Of a DNA stretch of 64,000 nucleotides, positions 51,320 to 60,009 are shown in pieces; positions within the stretch are counted from its first letter, which is position 1; every line of letters begins with the position of its first letter. A program made the position numbers and the translations under genes. Under the pieces are notes generated by a model that worked only from the letters and a program-made list of their open reading frames with translations, was not told the origin of the DNA and made no database searches. This stretch comes from Haloarcula sebkhae (GTDB taxonomy: Archaea; Halobacteriota; Halobacteria; Halobacteriales; Haloarculaceae): NCBI RefSeq assembly GCF_014647415.1, contig NZ_BMPD01000002.1:214324-278323 (forward strand), written 5' to 3'.

Positions 51320-52113
51320 GAGTGTGTTTCCGGTTGGTCAGGTTCGGCCGCGGTGGTCGTCGGACGGTGCGGGGTGTCTTCCTCGTCGCTGTCGCCGTCA
51401 CTACCCAGGCGGTCCCGAACGGCGTCGGGAAGTCCGGTCAGTCCGTCGCGCAGTCGGGCGGGGAGTTCGCTGAACGCCGCTGCCTGATCGCGGTAGTAGT
51501 ACGAAACCGCGAGCAGTCCGACGGCCGTGGCAGCCATGTACGCGCCGAGGCCGAACCGGGAGACGCTGGTGATGTTTGCGACCTGATACTGGCCCCACAG
51601 CGGCGGCGTGAAGCCGGCGACGCCCATCACCGGCGCTCCGGGATCGAGCGTGTGGCCGGCCTGCCAGAGTCGGTACTGGATGTCGGCCAGCATCACGGTG
51701 AACACCAGCACGGTGCCGCCGAACTGGTATTTCAGCCCGCGCTTGAGCTTCTCGGTAGTCGGTGCGACGGCGACGAACACCGACAGCAGTGACACGCCGA
51801 CGAACGCGACCGGCCCGAGCGCCCATTCGGGCACGTCGATGGCCCGCGCCTTCACCGGGTAGTTCGGTTCGAGGAACACCGGGTCCGGGAAGTAGAAGCC
51901 GATGTAGTGGTTCAACCGCGCCATCTCGGTGTAGTCTCCTGTCAGCCGCGGGTAGGCGTACAGATTGAGGTGCAGCGTTGTACTGGGGTACTGGACGGCG
52001 TCGACGCTGATGTGCCACATCGGGAACGCGAGCGCTGCGACGAATAGCAGCGCCGCTACCGCGGGCAGGCCCCGCCGGATCTCGCGGAAGTCGTCGATGG
52101 TGGGTCGTTGCAT
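51316..52113 (-). CDS. Membrane protein in the NosB position
   Basis: 265-aa integral membrane protein. One N-terminal helix (LPAVAALLFVAALAFPMWHIS), a loop of about 70 residues with many aromatics (NAYPRL-type segment), then three or four helices and an acidic tail. It sits between nosZ and nosD like the poorly understood NosB membrane protein of clade II nos clusters, so a role in N2O reductase function is likely by position. Sequence homology to NosB is not certain by eye. The start is 30 bases after nosZ. Confidence 0.7.
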   Translation of the reverse strand: MQRPTIDDFREIRRGLPAVAALLFVAALAFPMWHISVDAVQYPSTTLHLNLYAYPRLTGDYTEMARLNHYIGFYFPDPVFLEPNYPVKARAIDVPEWALGPVAFVGVSLLSVFVAVAPTTEKLKRGLKYQFGGTVLVFTVMLADIQYRLWQAGHTLDPGAPVMGVAGFTPPLWGQYQVANITSVSRFGLGAYMAATAVGLLAVSYYYRDQAAAFSELPARLRDGLTGLPDAVRDRLGSDGDSDEEDTPHRPTTTAAEPDQPETHS

Positions 52114-52143
52114 GGCTGAACACCTCTGAAATGGGTTGTGGCG

Positions 52144-54123
52144 CTACCCCTCCGCCGGCTCGACGATCATTCGGCTGCGCATCTCCAGATGCAGGGCGCT
52201 ACAGAAGAACGTACAGTAGATCCAGTACACGCCGGGATCGTCCGCCGTGAAGGTGACCTCGCGAGTGTCCTGGGGAGCCACGGCGTAGTTGATGTCGTGT
52301 TCGGGGATGGCGACACCGTGGATGATGTCTTGGACGCCCTCGATGTTGGTCGTCGTCAGCGTGACCTCGTCGCCCTCCTGCACTGTGAAGTCAGGCAGGC
52401 CGTACTCCGAGCGCTTGGTCGTCATCTTGACGTGGACGCTACTCTCGCCCGTGCGCTCGACACCGGAGTCCTCCTCGGTGATGTAGGTCTCCTCGTAGTC
52501 GTCCTTGTCGTAGACCTTCTTCGCGTCGATCTTGTCCTTGTGGGCGAACACGCAGTCGTGTGGCTCGGGGTAAGCCGGGTGGTCCGCGACCAGTTCCATC
52601 TCCTCTTCGCCCTGCCCGATGTGGATGAGCTGGTCGTTGTCAGGCATGATCGGGCCGACGGGGAGGAACCGGTCCTTCGAGAGCTTGTTCAGGCTGACGA
52701 GCCACTCCCCGTCAGGGTCGGTCGTCATCGCCTCAAGCGCCTGAATGTGGCCGGGGTTGTAGTGGACGTCTTGCTTCTCGATGATGGGGTCTTCGGACCC
52801 CTCTTCGGCCTCGACGGCTGCCTCGATGTCCCACTTGACCGCCTGAGAGTCGATAAACAGAGACGTGTAGGCGTGCCCGTTCCCGTCGAAAGTGGTGTGA
52901 AGGGGCCCGAGTCCGACGCGTGGCCGCCCGGCGACGACCTCCTCGGGGTCGGATGAGTCGGCCAGCGCGTCCAGGTCGAGCATCGTCACCGTCGGCGAGA
53001 GCTTCCCCGCGATGAAGGCGTAGTCGCCGTTGGGTCCGACCTCGACGCAGTGGGGACTTTTCGGCGTCGGGATGTACTTCACGATCGGACGGTCGCCCTT
53101 ATTGAGCGGGCTGTCCTGCGTCCCGTCGACGACGGGAATGCCGTTGACCTCTTCGTAGTTGCCGTTCTCGACGGCCTGCTCGATGGCCGGGATGTCGAAG
53201 GCCTTGACGTTATCCCGGTCGTCCTTCGTCATACCCTGAATGTCGGTGGCCTCTTCGCTGTTGTACGCCGAGGAGATGGCCCATCGACCCTCTTTACCGG
53301 TGTCGACGATGTCGAGGTTCCCATCGACCTTGACCTGCCACTGGGTCTCCATCGATTCGGGGTCGACGGCGACGAACAGCGACGTGTAGTTGTCTGGATT
53401 CTTCACGTCGGTCCCGTCGTTGGGTAGCGGCACGCGGAACTCGCCGTTCCCCAGCACGTACTTCGTGTCCGGTGAGAGGACGGTACAGCCGTGGATGGCC
53501 TGCATATTCGGGACGTCAGTGATCGCGTCCGTCTCGAAGTACGTGAGGTTCACGCGGGCGATGCGGCCGTTGGCCTTGTCGTTGACGTACAGGTACTCGC
53601 CGTCGTAGTCGCCGTCCGTTTCCGAGAGGTTCGGATGGTGGTTGTCACCCCAGCTATACCCGCCGCCCTCTTCGAGCATCTCCTGCGTGCCGTCGGTGTA
53701 CCCGTACCCCGACGCACAGTCGGTGTTGAACACCGGAATGCGGGTGAGTTCGCGCATCGACGGGATGCCGACGACCCGCAGTTCGCCGGAGTGACCGCCG
53801 GACCAGAAGCCGTAGTACTCGTCGTGTTCGCCGGGTTCGACCGTGTGGCTCGCGCCGCTGCCCGAAGGGGTCGACTGGCTGCCCGCGCTGCCACCGCCGC
53901 CGGTCAGCGCCGAACAGCCGGCGACAGATCCCATTGCACCGGCGGCGACGCCGGCCTTCATGAAGTCCCGGCGGCCGAGCGAGAGGCCGGGCAGTCCAAG
54001 CGAGAGGTCGTCGTCTTCGGTCGTTTCGTCCGGAGACTCGACTTCCGCAAGCACCGAGTCGAGCGTTTCTTCGTACTCTTCGAGGACCTCGTTCGGATCG
54101 CGTGGGGTTTCGTTCTTGCTCAT
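52144..54123 (-). CDS. nosZ: Nitrous oxide reductase
   Basis: 659-aa copper enzyme reducing N2O to N2 outside the membrane. Signal: Tat motif RRDFMK at 51-56 and lipobox AGC with C70, after a 50-residue acidic N-region, longer than usual. The propeller domain holds CuZ histidines (DNHHPN, MQAIHGC, KSPHCVEV, GLGPLHTTFD, NPGHIQ, EPHDCV). The C-terminal cupredoxin carries CuA with C637, C641, H645 and M648 in CTFFCSALHLEM. A complete, clade II-like enzyme. The halocyanin gene lies one base upstream and is the probable electron donor. Confidence 0.95.
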   Translation of the reverse strand: MSKNETPRDPNEVLEEYEETLDSVLAEVESPDETTEDDDLSLGLPGLSLGRRDFMKAGVAAGAMGSVAGCSALTGGGGSAGSQSTPSGSGASHTVEPGEHDEYYGFWSGGHSGELRVVGIPSMRELTRIPVFNTDCASGYGYTDGTQEMLEEGGGYSWGDNHHPNLSETDGDYDGEYLYVNDKANGRIARVNLTYFETDAITDVPNMQAIHGCTVLSPDTKYVLGNGEFRVPLPNDGTDVKNPDNYTSLFVAVDPESMETQWQVKVDGNLDIVDTGKEGRWAISSAYNSEEATDIQGMTKDDRDNVKAFDIPAIEQAVENGNYEEVNGIPVVDGTQDSPLNKGDRPIVKYIPTPKSPHCVEVGPNGDYAFIAGKLSPTVTMLDLDALADSSDPEEVVAGRPRVGLGPLHTTFDGNGHAYTSLFIDSQAVKWDIEAAVEAEEGSEDPIIEKQDVHYNPGHIQALEAMTTDPDGEWLVSLNKLSKDRFLPVGPIMPDNDQLIHIGQGEEEMELVADHPAYPEPHDCVFAHKDKIDAKKVYDKDDYEETYITEEDSGVERTGESSVHVKMTTKRSEYGLPDFTVQEGDEVTLTTTNIEGVQDIIHGVAIPEHDINYAVAPQDTREVTFTADDPGVYWIYCTFFCSALHLEMRSRMIVEPAEG

Positions 54124-54124
54124 A

Positions 54125-54637
54125 TCAGACCACCTTGATTTTGCCGGCCATCCCGTTCATCTCGTGAGGGATGCAGTAGTACTCGTACGTGCCCGCCGTC
54201 TCCAGCGTGACCTCGTAGCTCTCGCCTTTCGGGATGTTACCTTCCTGTCCGTTGCTGTACCCGTCTTTCGCGGCCTGCTGGGAGTCGAACCCGCCAGACG
54301 CGAAGTAGTCCGCACCGTCGGGGAGCTTGTCTTCGTAGGCTGTCACCGTGTGGCCGATGCTACCGACGTTCTCGAACGTGACCGTCGTCCCTGCCTCGAC
54401 CTGGATTTTCTTCGGCTCGTATGCCAGTTCATCCGTCATTTCGACGGTGCTCGTCTCGGTCCACTCGGACCCGCTTCCGCCGTCACTGGACTCAGTCTCG
54501 CCGCCGTCTGACCCGTCACCGCCGCCACCCGAGTCGCCGTCACCGCCGCTGTCGGACCCGCCGCCCGATGAACAGCCAGCTAGCGCGACTCCAGCCGCGA
54601 CGCCCAGACCGCGCACGAATGTTCTACGCGTTGCCAT
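54125..54637 (-). CDS. Halocyanin-type blue copper protein
   Basis: 170-aa lipoprotein: Tat-like RRTFVRG, lipobox AGC with C22, a Gly/Ser/Asp-rich linker to about residue 58, then a plastocyanin fold with type 1 copper ligands H96 (GHTVTA), C155, H158 and M163 (YYCIPHEMNGM). Anchored outside, it would carry electrons to NosZ. It is first in the nos operon, one base before nosZ. Confidence 0.92.
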   Translation of the reverse strand: MATRRTFVRGLGVAAGVALAGCSSGGGSDSGGDGDSGGGGDGSDGGETESSDGGSGSEWTETSTVEMTDELAYEPKKIQVEAGTTVTFENVGSIGHTVTAYEDKLPDGADYFASGGFDSQQAAKDGYSNGQEGNIPKGESYEVTLETAGTYEYYCIPHEMNGMAGKIKVV

Positions 54638-54671
54638 TGTAGCTCACGGCTGCAACTCGAAGACCTACCTG

Positions 54672-54727
54672 TATATATAGGGAACCGCACTCTCAGCTCG
54701 CAGGAAGTGGGGCGAATATGTTCCCCC
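54672..54727 (-). promoter_or_regulatory. nos operon promoter and upstream palindrome
   Basis: A strong TATATATA box (54672-54679) lies 35-42 bases before the halocyanin ATG, giving a leader of about 10 bases. Upstream is GGGcGAA-TATG-TTCcCCC (54710-54727), an 18-bp near-perfect palindrome at about 30 bases from the TATA box, placed for an activator. It is a candidate site for an anaerobic or denitrification regulator. Nothing else is seen up to 54883. Confidence 0.5.
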
Positions 54728-54883
54728 GTAAATAGTGAATGGTGACTACTCGTGAAGGCCGGCACAAAATACAACGGCTATGCAATCGTCTCTGAGGTCC
54801 CCGGGTCATGTGGTGAGTGGCAGCATCCAGTGCACCGCGCTTCGGTGACGCCTACAGCTGTCTGCCCCGGGGACCGCCTTCGC

Positions 54884-55609
54884 TCAACTGTCGACAGATT
54901 CCTGTAGCCGCGCGAGACTGGTCAACACCGGATACGTCCAGAGTTGCTCTTCGTACATATACGTGCAGAACTCGTGGGTCTCGAACCGGTGGACGCTTGA
55001 GTGGAGTTGGTCCTGTCGCTGCTGTAACAGCGCAGTAACGTCGCTCTGGAACGTCTCGCGATACCACTCGGGAACGACTGTGCTGTCGAGTGTCTCGATG
55101 ATCTCTCGCAGACTGCCGCGGTACTCCCGAATCGATTCCTGTTCGATTTTGACAGCCCGGTCCAGCGAGGTCCGTTCGTCGATTGCTTGCTCGGTCGCGG
55201 CCACCAGCGAGCGTTTGAGCGGCGGCGAGAATCCGACATTTGTCTCAGGATGGAACAGCGCTGCGTAGTCCGGCCCGAACTCGATAGCGACGTTCTCGAC
55301 CAGTGATTCATCGTATACCGACTCGTAGTGGTCGACAGCCAGCACCGTGTCAGCATAGGCGTCCCGTAGCGCTTCAACGGGATCGGATACGGACTGTCGA
55401 CTTCGCGCACCGACGGGGGAGGAGGGCTGTTCGACGGGGTCGACGGCACGGAGGCGCTGCAGGAATTCTTCGAGACCAGCCTGCTCGGCGGCAAGCTCCG
55501 TATGCTCCTCGTCAAGAACAGTGAGAGCCGTCTCTATCGGCTCGAGAATGTGGTCTCGCCATGTATGCAGGAACCACTGCGTGCCGTCCTGCGCAGGCGT
55601 CGTTGCCAT
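54884..55609 (-). CDS. Helical protein, unknown function (possibly DUF7260)
   Basis: 241-aa soluble helical protein (LTVLDEEHTELAAEQAGLEEFLQRL; TEQAIDERTSLDRAVKIEQESIREYRGSLREIIETL; FQSDVTALLQQRQDQLHSSVHRFETHEFCTYMYEEQLWTYPVLTSLARLQESVD). One Cys, no membrane helix. The end resembles a haloarchaeal family that I think is DUF7260; tentative. It is co-directional with the nos operon, 246 bases upstream, but the nos promoter separates them. An AACAC-CCCC-GTGTT palindrome lies upstream. Confidence 0.65.
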   Translation of the reverse strand: MATTPAQDGTQWFLHTWRDHILEPIETALTVLDEEHTELAAEQAGLEEFLQRLRAVDPVEQPSSPVGARSRQSVSDPVEALRDAYADTVLAVDHYESVYDESLVENVAIEFGPDYAALFHPETNVGFSPPLKRSLVAATEQAIDERTSLDRAVKIEQESIREYRGSLREIIETLDSTVVPEWYRETFQSDVTALLQQRQDQLHSSVHRFETHEFCTYMYEEQLWTYPVLTSLARLQESVDS

Positions 55610-56149
55610 ACTAGTGTCTCGTTCAGTAACAACAATAAGTGTTTTAGTTACCGGTCAACACCCCCGTGTTCTGGACGGCTATTTATATAGTCTCAGCGCG
55701 TCAACAGTGTTGGGATCGGGGTGTGTCGTGCGGTTTCGCTCTCTCAACAGTGTCAGTGCCCGTAGAATAGCATCTGATTTCGAGAACGAGCATCAATTTC
55801 CGATTTGCTCATAGACCTGTGCTATTTAGAACGGTATAATGTGAAAACTGGAATGGCAGGCAAAATTAACGAGCTTTGTAGGTATAAATTCAAAATATGG
55901 TTGCGCATTAGCTATTTCTGAATATACTATGATGGCATATGACTACATATCTCGACAGATGGCAGTTGTGGGATCAGAACTGTGGACTTCGCCATGTTTC
56001 GTCTCCAAGTAATTCTGTAACGGAGGAGTCAAATGGTTTTACCGTGCTATGCATTGCTATCTGTCGGTCGGTAGCAGTCGATCAGTTGTTCCGGTCGCTC
56101 ATCGCTCACATCCGGGTTTTTAAATAATGACGGCAACTCTACTCGGGTA
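55610..56149. promoter_or_regulatory. 540-base intergenic region with repeats
   Basis: Holds the promoter of the helical-protein gene: CACTTATTG near -27 and a palindrome AACAC-CCCC-GTGTT at 55657-55670. A separate TATTTATATAG lies near 55680-55690. TCAACAGTGT occurs twice as a direct repeat (55701-55710 and 55744-55753), 43 bases apart. The IclR TATA box TTTAAATA is at 56119-56126, at the leaderless distance. An open frame at 55939-56127 shows no coding signs; I support no gene here. Confidence 0.45.
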
Positions 56150-56956
56150 ATGACCGACGACGCCGACACACAAAACACGGGCCGGCGGATACAGTCCGTG
56201 GAGAACGCCTGTGAGATCATCGAAGCCGTTCAGGAGTCACACAGCGCGACGTTGCAGGAACTGAACGAGCGAATCGAGCTCTCCCAGGGAACGCTTCACA
56301 CGTATCTTGCGACCCTGACCGACTGTGGTTTTCTCACGAAGGACAATGATACATACCAGCTCGGCTTTCGGTTCGTCACGATGGGCGAACACGTCCGCAA
56401 CGAAACAGAGCTCTACACTGCCGGCCAGGAAGAAGTCGACAAACTGGCCGACAGGTCCGGCGAGTACGTCCATCTGGTCGTTGAAAACGACGGACGCGAA
56501 GTCGCCATCTACGAGCGGCGGGGCGAACACGCCGTCGGGATGGACTACCACCTCCAGTTGCGGGAGGCACCACAACACCTCCATGACAGCGCTTCGGGGA
56601 AGGCAATCCTCTCGTGTCTCCCGGACGAGCGCGTCGAGAAAATAATCGATCGGGAGGGCCTCTCACGACAGACACAGCATACGATTACGGACCGAGAGAC
56701 GCTCTGTGACGAGCTAGAAACAATTCAGGAGCGAGGATACGCGACAAACGACGAGGAAGAGATCCGTGGCCTCCGGGCGGTCGGTGCGCCGATCCTGGAC
56801 AACGACGGGACCGTCGTCGGCGCGGTCAGTGTGACTGCACCGACCAGCCGTCTGAAAGGGAGCCGGTTCGACACCGAAATTCCCGAGATGGTGATGGAGG
56901 CCGCAAACCTCATCGAAGTCAATCTCGAAATGACATCGTTCGATCGGGGCACATAA
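56150..56956 (+). CDS. IclR-family transcriptional regulator
   Basis: 268-aa regulator with an N-terminal winged helix (RIQSVENACEIIEAVQESHSATLQELNERIELSQGTLHTYLATL, about 13-56) and the IclR effector domain (about 80-260) with HDSASGKAILSCLPDE and EEIRGLRAVGAPILDNDGTVVGAVSVTAP. IclR proteins bind small catabolites. The location at the head of the arginine-use genes suggests it senses arginine, ornithine or a product. It is leaderless by its TATA spacing. Confidence 0.92.
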   Translation: MTDDADTQNTGRRIQSVENACEIIEAVQESHSATLQELNERIELSQGTLHTYLATLTDCGFLTKDNDTYQLGFRFVTMGEHVRNETELYTAGQEEVDKLADRSGEYVHLVVENDGREVAIYERRGEHAVGMDYHLQLREAPQHLHDSASGKAILSCLPDERVEKIIDREGLSRQTQHTITDRETLCDELETIQERGYATNDEEEIRGLRAVGAPILDNDGTVVGAVSVTAPTSRLKGSRFDTEIPEMVMEAANLIEVNLEMTSFDRGT

Positions 56957-57678
56957 CGACGGCGTCGTACACTTGTCGCTATGTGTCGGCGACGACCACG
57001 AAACGACGACGGCGTCCGGTTTCCGACATTTGGATAGCTCAAATCCCGGCTGCGCTACTGTGACCGTCGAACGGAGCGGTTCTCCCGGCAAATGAGCCAC
57101 AATAACAGTCGTACCATCGTTAGTAAGAGGTCGGTGATAGCGCAGCAGGCCCGATAGCCATGCCTACAGGCTGTTTCGAGCGGATCGATGCGGGACTGAC
57201 ACCTGTCGTGGGTGGTCGCTTCCAGTATAGTACTCCGCCACTGCATGTCAAATCTATTTTTGAGGTAGTCAAAATACTGGCCGATTCTCAATTCAGTGCT
57301 TAGATCAGGTCATAGCATGCATACATCGATATTTGTCCCATCTGTCGGGGCATCAGCTGACCAATGTGGCCGCATCTATATTGAGTATGTCAAGCTCGTA
57401 TCTGTGAGACATCCCGCATATAAGTCACTGAAATACCCCATAATACTCTATAAGCGTCGAATAAGGGTACTCAGAGGATTTTGCTATATTCAAACTAGCT
57501 GTCTCGCAGACAGTCCCAAATGTTTATTAACAATACCGGTATTGGTGCCGATACACTGTCTCACTCCAGCCGTCGGATGGTGACAGTGAGGACGGAATCA
57601 GCGTGCTGAACGACGTAGCGTACTCGCTCCATTTGCCCGAAGCAAGTGGGCGTACGCACCACCGAACACAAACCAATC
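56957..57678. promoter_or_regulatory. 722-base AT-rich gap with gdh control region
   Basis: The first 450 bases show no gene I can support; a minus-strand frame at 57055-57291 has no recognisable domain. Near gdh there is an inverted repeat CTGTCT-CGC-AGACAG (57499-57513), a TATA box TTTATTA (57523-57529), then CAATACCGGTATTG (57531-57544), a perfect 14-bp palindrome between TATA and the predicted start, and a stem CACTGTC/GACAGTG (57554-57560/57582-57588) in the leader. The leader of about 125 bases is long for a haloarchaeon. Confidence 0.5.
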
Positions 57679-58962
57679 ATGAGCACACAGAAGGAGCCAC
57701 CAGAGCAAGCAACAGACGAGGACGAATCGCCAATCGCGACTGCCCGCCACCAGCTGGAGCAAGCGGCCGAACACCTCGACCTTTCTGAGGGAATGCTTGA
57801 ACAGCTCCGCCACCCATCGAAAACCGTTGAGGTGTCCGTCCCGATCCGGCGGTCCGACGGGAGTGTCGAGGTGTTCGGCGGGTATCGCGTCCAGCACTTC
57901 GAAGTCAGAGGGCCGTACAAGGGCGGTATGCGATACCACCCGAGCGTCTCCGCCGAGGAGTGTACGGCCCTGGCGATGTTGATGACGTGGAAGTGTGCGG
58001 TGATGGACCTCCCCTTCGGCGGCGCGAAGGGCGGCATCGTCGTCGACCCGTCGACACTCGACGCACAGGAGACCGAGCAACTGACCCGTCGGTTCGCCGA
58101 GGAGCTACGGGAAGTCGTCGGGCCGACGAAAGACATCCCTGCACCCGATATGGGGACCGACGAGCAGACCGTCGCCTGGTTCATGGACGCGTATTCGATG
58201 CAGGAAGGCGAGACGGTACCCGGCATCGTGACAGGCAAACCGACGGCGGTCGGCGGGACACACGGCCGTGAGGAGGCACCCGGCCGAAGCGTCGCTATCG
58301 TCGCCCGCGAAGCACTCGACTACTACGACGGAAACATCGATGGTGCGACTGTCGCCGTTCAGGGCTTCGGTGCCGTGGGCGCGAACGCCGCACGCCTGCT
58401 CGACTCGTGGGGTGCGTCCGTCGTCGCTGTCAGCGATGTGGACGGCGGCATCTACGACGAATCCGGCCTCGATATCGAATCCATTTCCGCTGACGGCGAC
58501 GAACACGGCCAGTTAGGGGCTGTTGACGCACCACGGCAGCTATCCAATGCCGAACTGCTGGAACTCGATGTCGATGTCCTCATTCCTGCAGCAGTCGGGA
58601 ACGTCCTGACCGAGGAGAACGCCGCGGACGTGCAGGCGAGCATTATCGTCGAAGGGGCGAACGGCCCGACAACGACAGCGGCTGATACAGTGTTCGAGGA
58701 GCGCGATATCCCAGTCATCCCGGATATCCTGGCGAACGCCGGTGGCGTCACCGTGAGCTACTTCGAATGGCTCCAACACATCAACCGACGAAGCTGGTCG
58801 CGCGAGGAGGTCAACGAGGAACTCGAAGCCGAGATGCTCGATGCCTGGGAAGCGCTTCAGGCTGAAGTCGAGGACCGCGATGTCACGTGGCGAACGGCAG
58901 CCTACATCGTCGCGCTCTCGCGAATCGGTGACGCTATGAACGCCCGTGGGCTATGGCCGTAG
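57679..58962 (+). CDS. gdh: Glutamate dehydrogenase
   Basis: 427-aa enzyme interconverting glutamate and 2-oxoglutarate with ammonia. [22 protein letters not shown] is the substrate site, [18 protein letters not shown] holds the catalytic lysine region, and [15 protein letters not shown] is the dinucleotide loop; a following DVDG suggests NAD rather than NADP, tentatively. Start 57679 gives the standard N-terminus; an in-frame start 11 codons upstream is possible. It is six bases before arginase, so its role here is probably catabolic. Confidence 0.92.
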   Translation: MSTQKEPPEQATDEDESPIATARHQLEQAAEHLDLSEGMLEQLRHPSKTVEVSVPIRRSDGSVEVFGGYRVQHFEVRGPYKGGMRYHPSVSAEECTALAMLMTWKCAVMDLPFGGAKGGIVVDPSTLDAQETEQLTRRFAEELREVVGPTKDIPAPDMGTDEQTVAWFMDAYSMQEGETVPGIVTGKPTAVGGTHGREEAPGRSVAIVAREALDYYDGNIDGATVAVQGFGAVGANAARLLDSWGASVVAVSDVDGGIYDESGLDIESISADGDEHGQLGAVDAPRQLSNAELLELDVDVLIPAAVGNVLTEENAADVQASIIVEGANGPTTTAADTVFEERDIPVIPDILANAGGVTVSYFEWLQHINRRSWSREEVNEELEAEMLDAWEALQAEVEDRDVTWRTAAYIVALSRIGDAMNARGLWP

Positions 58963-58968
58963 CAACGG

Positions 58969-59916
58969 ATGTCGCTTCAGTCCACCCACTCGCGAGACCA
59001 CAGTCGTTCCGTGTCACCTGTCGCGGTGCTCGGTGTCCCGTTCGCCCTCGGTGCCGACCGGCGTGGCGTCGACATGGGCCCGTCGGCGATTCGCTACGGC
59101 GGCCTCACCGCCGCGCTTGACACGGCCGGCGTCGACTACACTGACGTTGGCGACCTCTCGCCGCCGACGCTACAGTCCCAGCCAGTGTCCGACGACGACA
59201 GCGCGAAGTACCTCGATGCTATCGCTGAAATGACCGGCACCCTCGCCGACCGGGTGGCGACCGAAATAGCCGACGGCAGCGTCCCACTGGTGTTAGGTGG
59301 TGACCACTCTATCGCAATGGGGACGATGCGCGGTGCGGCTCAGTCATCGGAACTCGGCGTCATCTGGTTCGACGCCCACGGCGATTACAACACCCCGACT
59401 ACGTCACCCAGCGGGAACGTCCACGGGATGCCGCTTGCGGCCGCCCACGGCTACGGCGACTTCGCAGAGATGCCGTGGGCCACTGCCCCGAACGTCGCCG
59501 AGGAGAACACCGTCATCGTCGGCGCACGGAGCCTTGACGCCGACGAACGAGCGGTCCTCCGTAAGAGCGACATATCCGTCTTTACGATGGCCGACATCGA
59601 CAAGCGTGGTATCGGACCAGTCACCGACGAGGCGCTCGATATCGCGACCGACGGCGTCGACGACATCCACGTCAGTCTCGACCTCGACTGGCTCGACCCG
59701 GACGACGCGCCAGGGGTCGGGACACCAGTCCCAGGCGGCGTCACCTATCGGGAGGCACATACGGCGATGGAACGGGTCGCCGACCGCGACGCCGCCGAAT
59801 CGGTGCTGCGCTCGCTCGACGTCGTCGAGGTCAATCCCATCCTCGACCAGCGCAACACGACGGGCGAGCGAGCGGCCGAACTCGCCGCCAGCGCGTTCGG
59901 CAAGCGGATCCTGTAG
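58969..59916 (+). CDS. rocF: Arginase (ureohydrolase family)
   Basis: 315-aa binuclear manganese enzyme. Metal motifs are GGDHS, WFDAHGDYNT and SLDLDWLDP. GVPFALGADRRGVDMGPSAIRYGGL is the arginase-type N-terminus. It cleaves arginine to ornithine and urea. Agmatinase and formimidoylglutamase are relatives, but SGNVHGMPLA and its neighbours (aminotransferase, amino acid transporter) favour arginase. It is co-transcribed with gdh. Confidence 0.88.
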   Translation: MSLQSTHSRDHSRSVSPVAVLGVPFALGADRRGVDMGPSAIRYGGLTAALDTAGVDYTDVGDLSPPTLQSQPVSDDDSAKYLDAIAEMTGTLADRVATEIADGSVPLVLGGDHSIAMGTMRGAAQSSELGVIWFDAHGDYNTPTTSPSGNVHGMPLAAAHGYGDFAEMPWATAPNVAEENTVIVGARSLDADERAVLRKSDISVFTMADIDKRGIGPVTDEALDIATDGVDDIHVSLDLDWLDPDDAPGVGTPVPGGVTYREAHTAMERVADRDAAESVLRSLDVVEVNPILDQRNTTGERAAELAASAFGKRIL

Positions 59917-59979
59917 CCCAGTTTCGAACCGCAGCACGGACTCAATTGCGTGTCCGCAACGCGGGCCGGAACACAGTGA

Positions 59980-59986
59980 TTTATTA
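59980..59986 (+). promoter_or_regulatory. TATA box of the aminotransferase gene
   Basis: TTTATTA, 24-30 bases before the ATG at 60010; implies separate leaderless transcription of the aminotransferase from the gdh-arginase unit. Confidence 0.5.
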
Positions 59987-60009
59987 CCAATGATTGCCTT
60001 TATGTTAGC

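Noticed and set aside
55939-56127. 62-codon plus-strand frame before iclR
   Set aside because: Codon use unlike real genes here, no ribosome site, and it runs into the iclR promoter.
57055-57291. 78-codon minus-strand frame in the AT-rich gap, considered as a transposase remnant
   Set aside because: No DDE or other transposase motif and no terminal inverted or target repeats seen.
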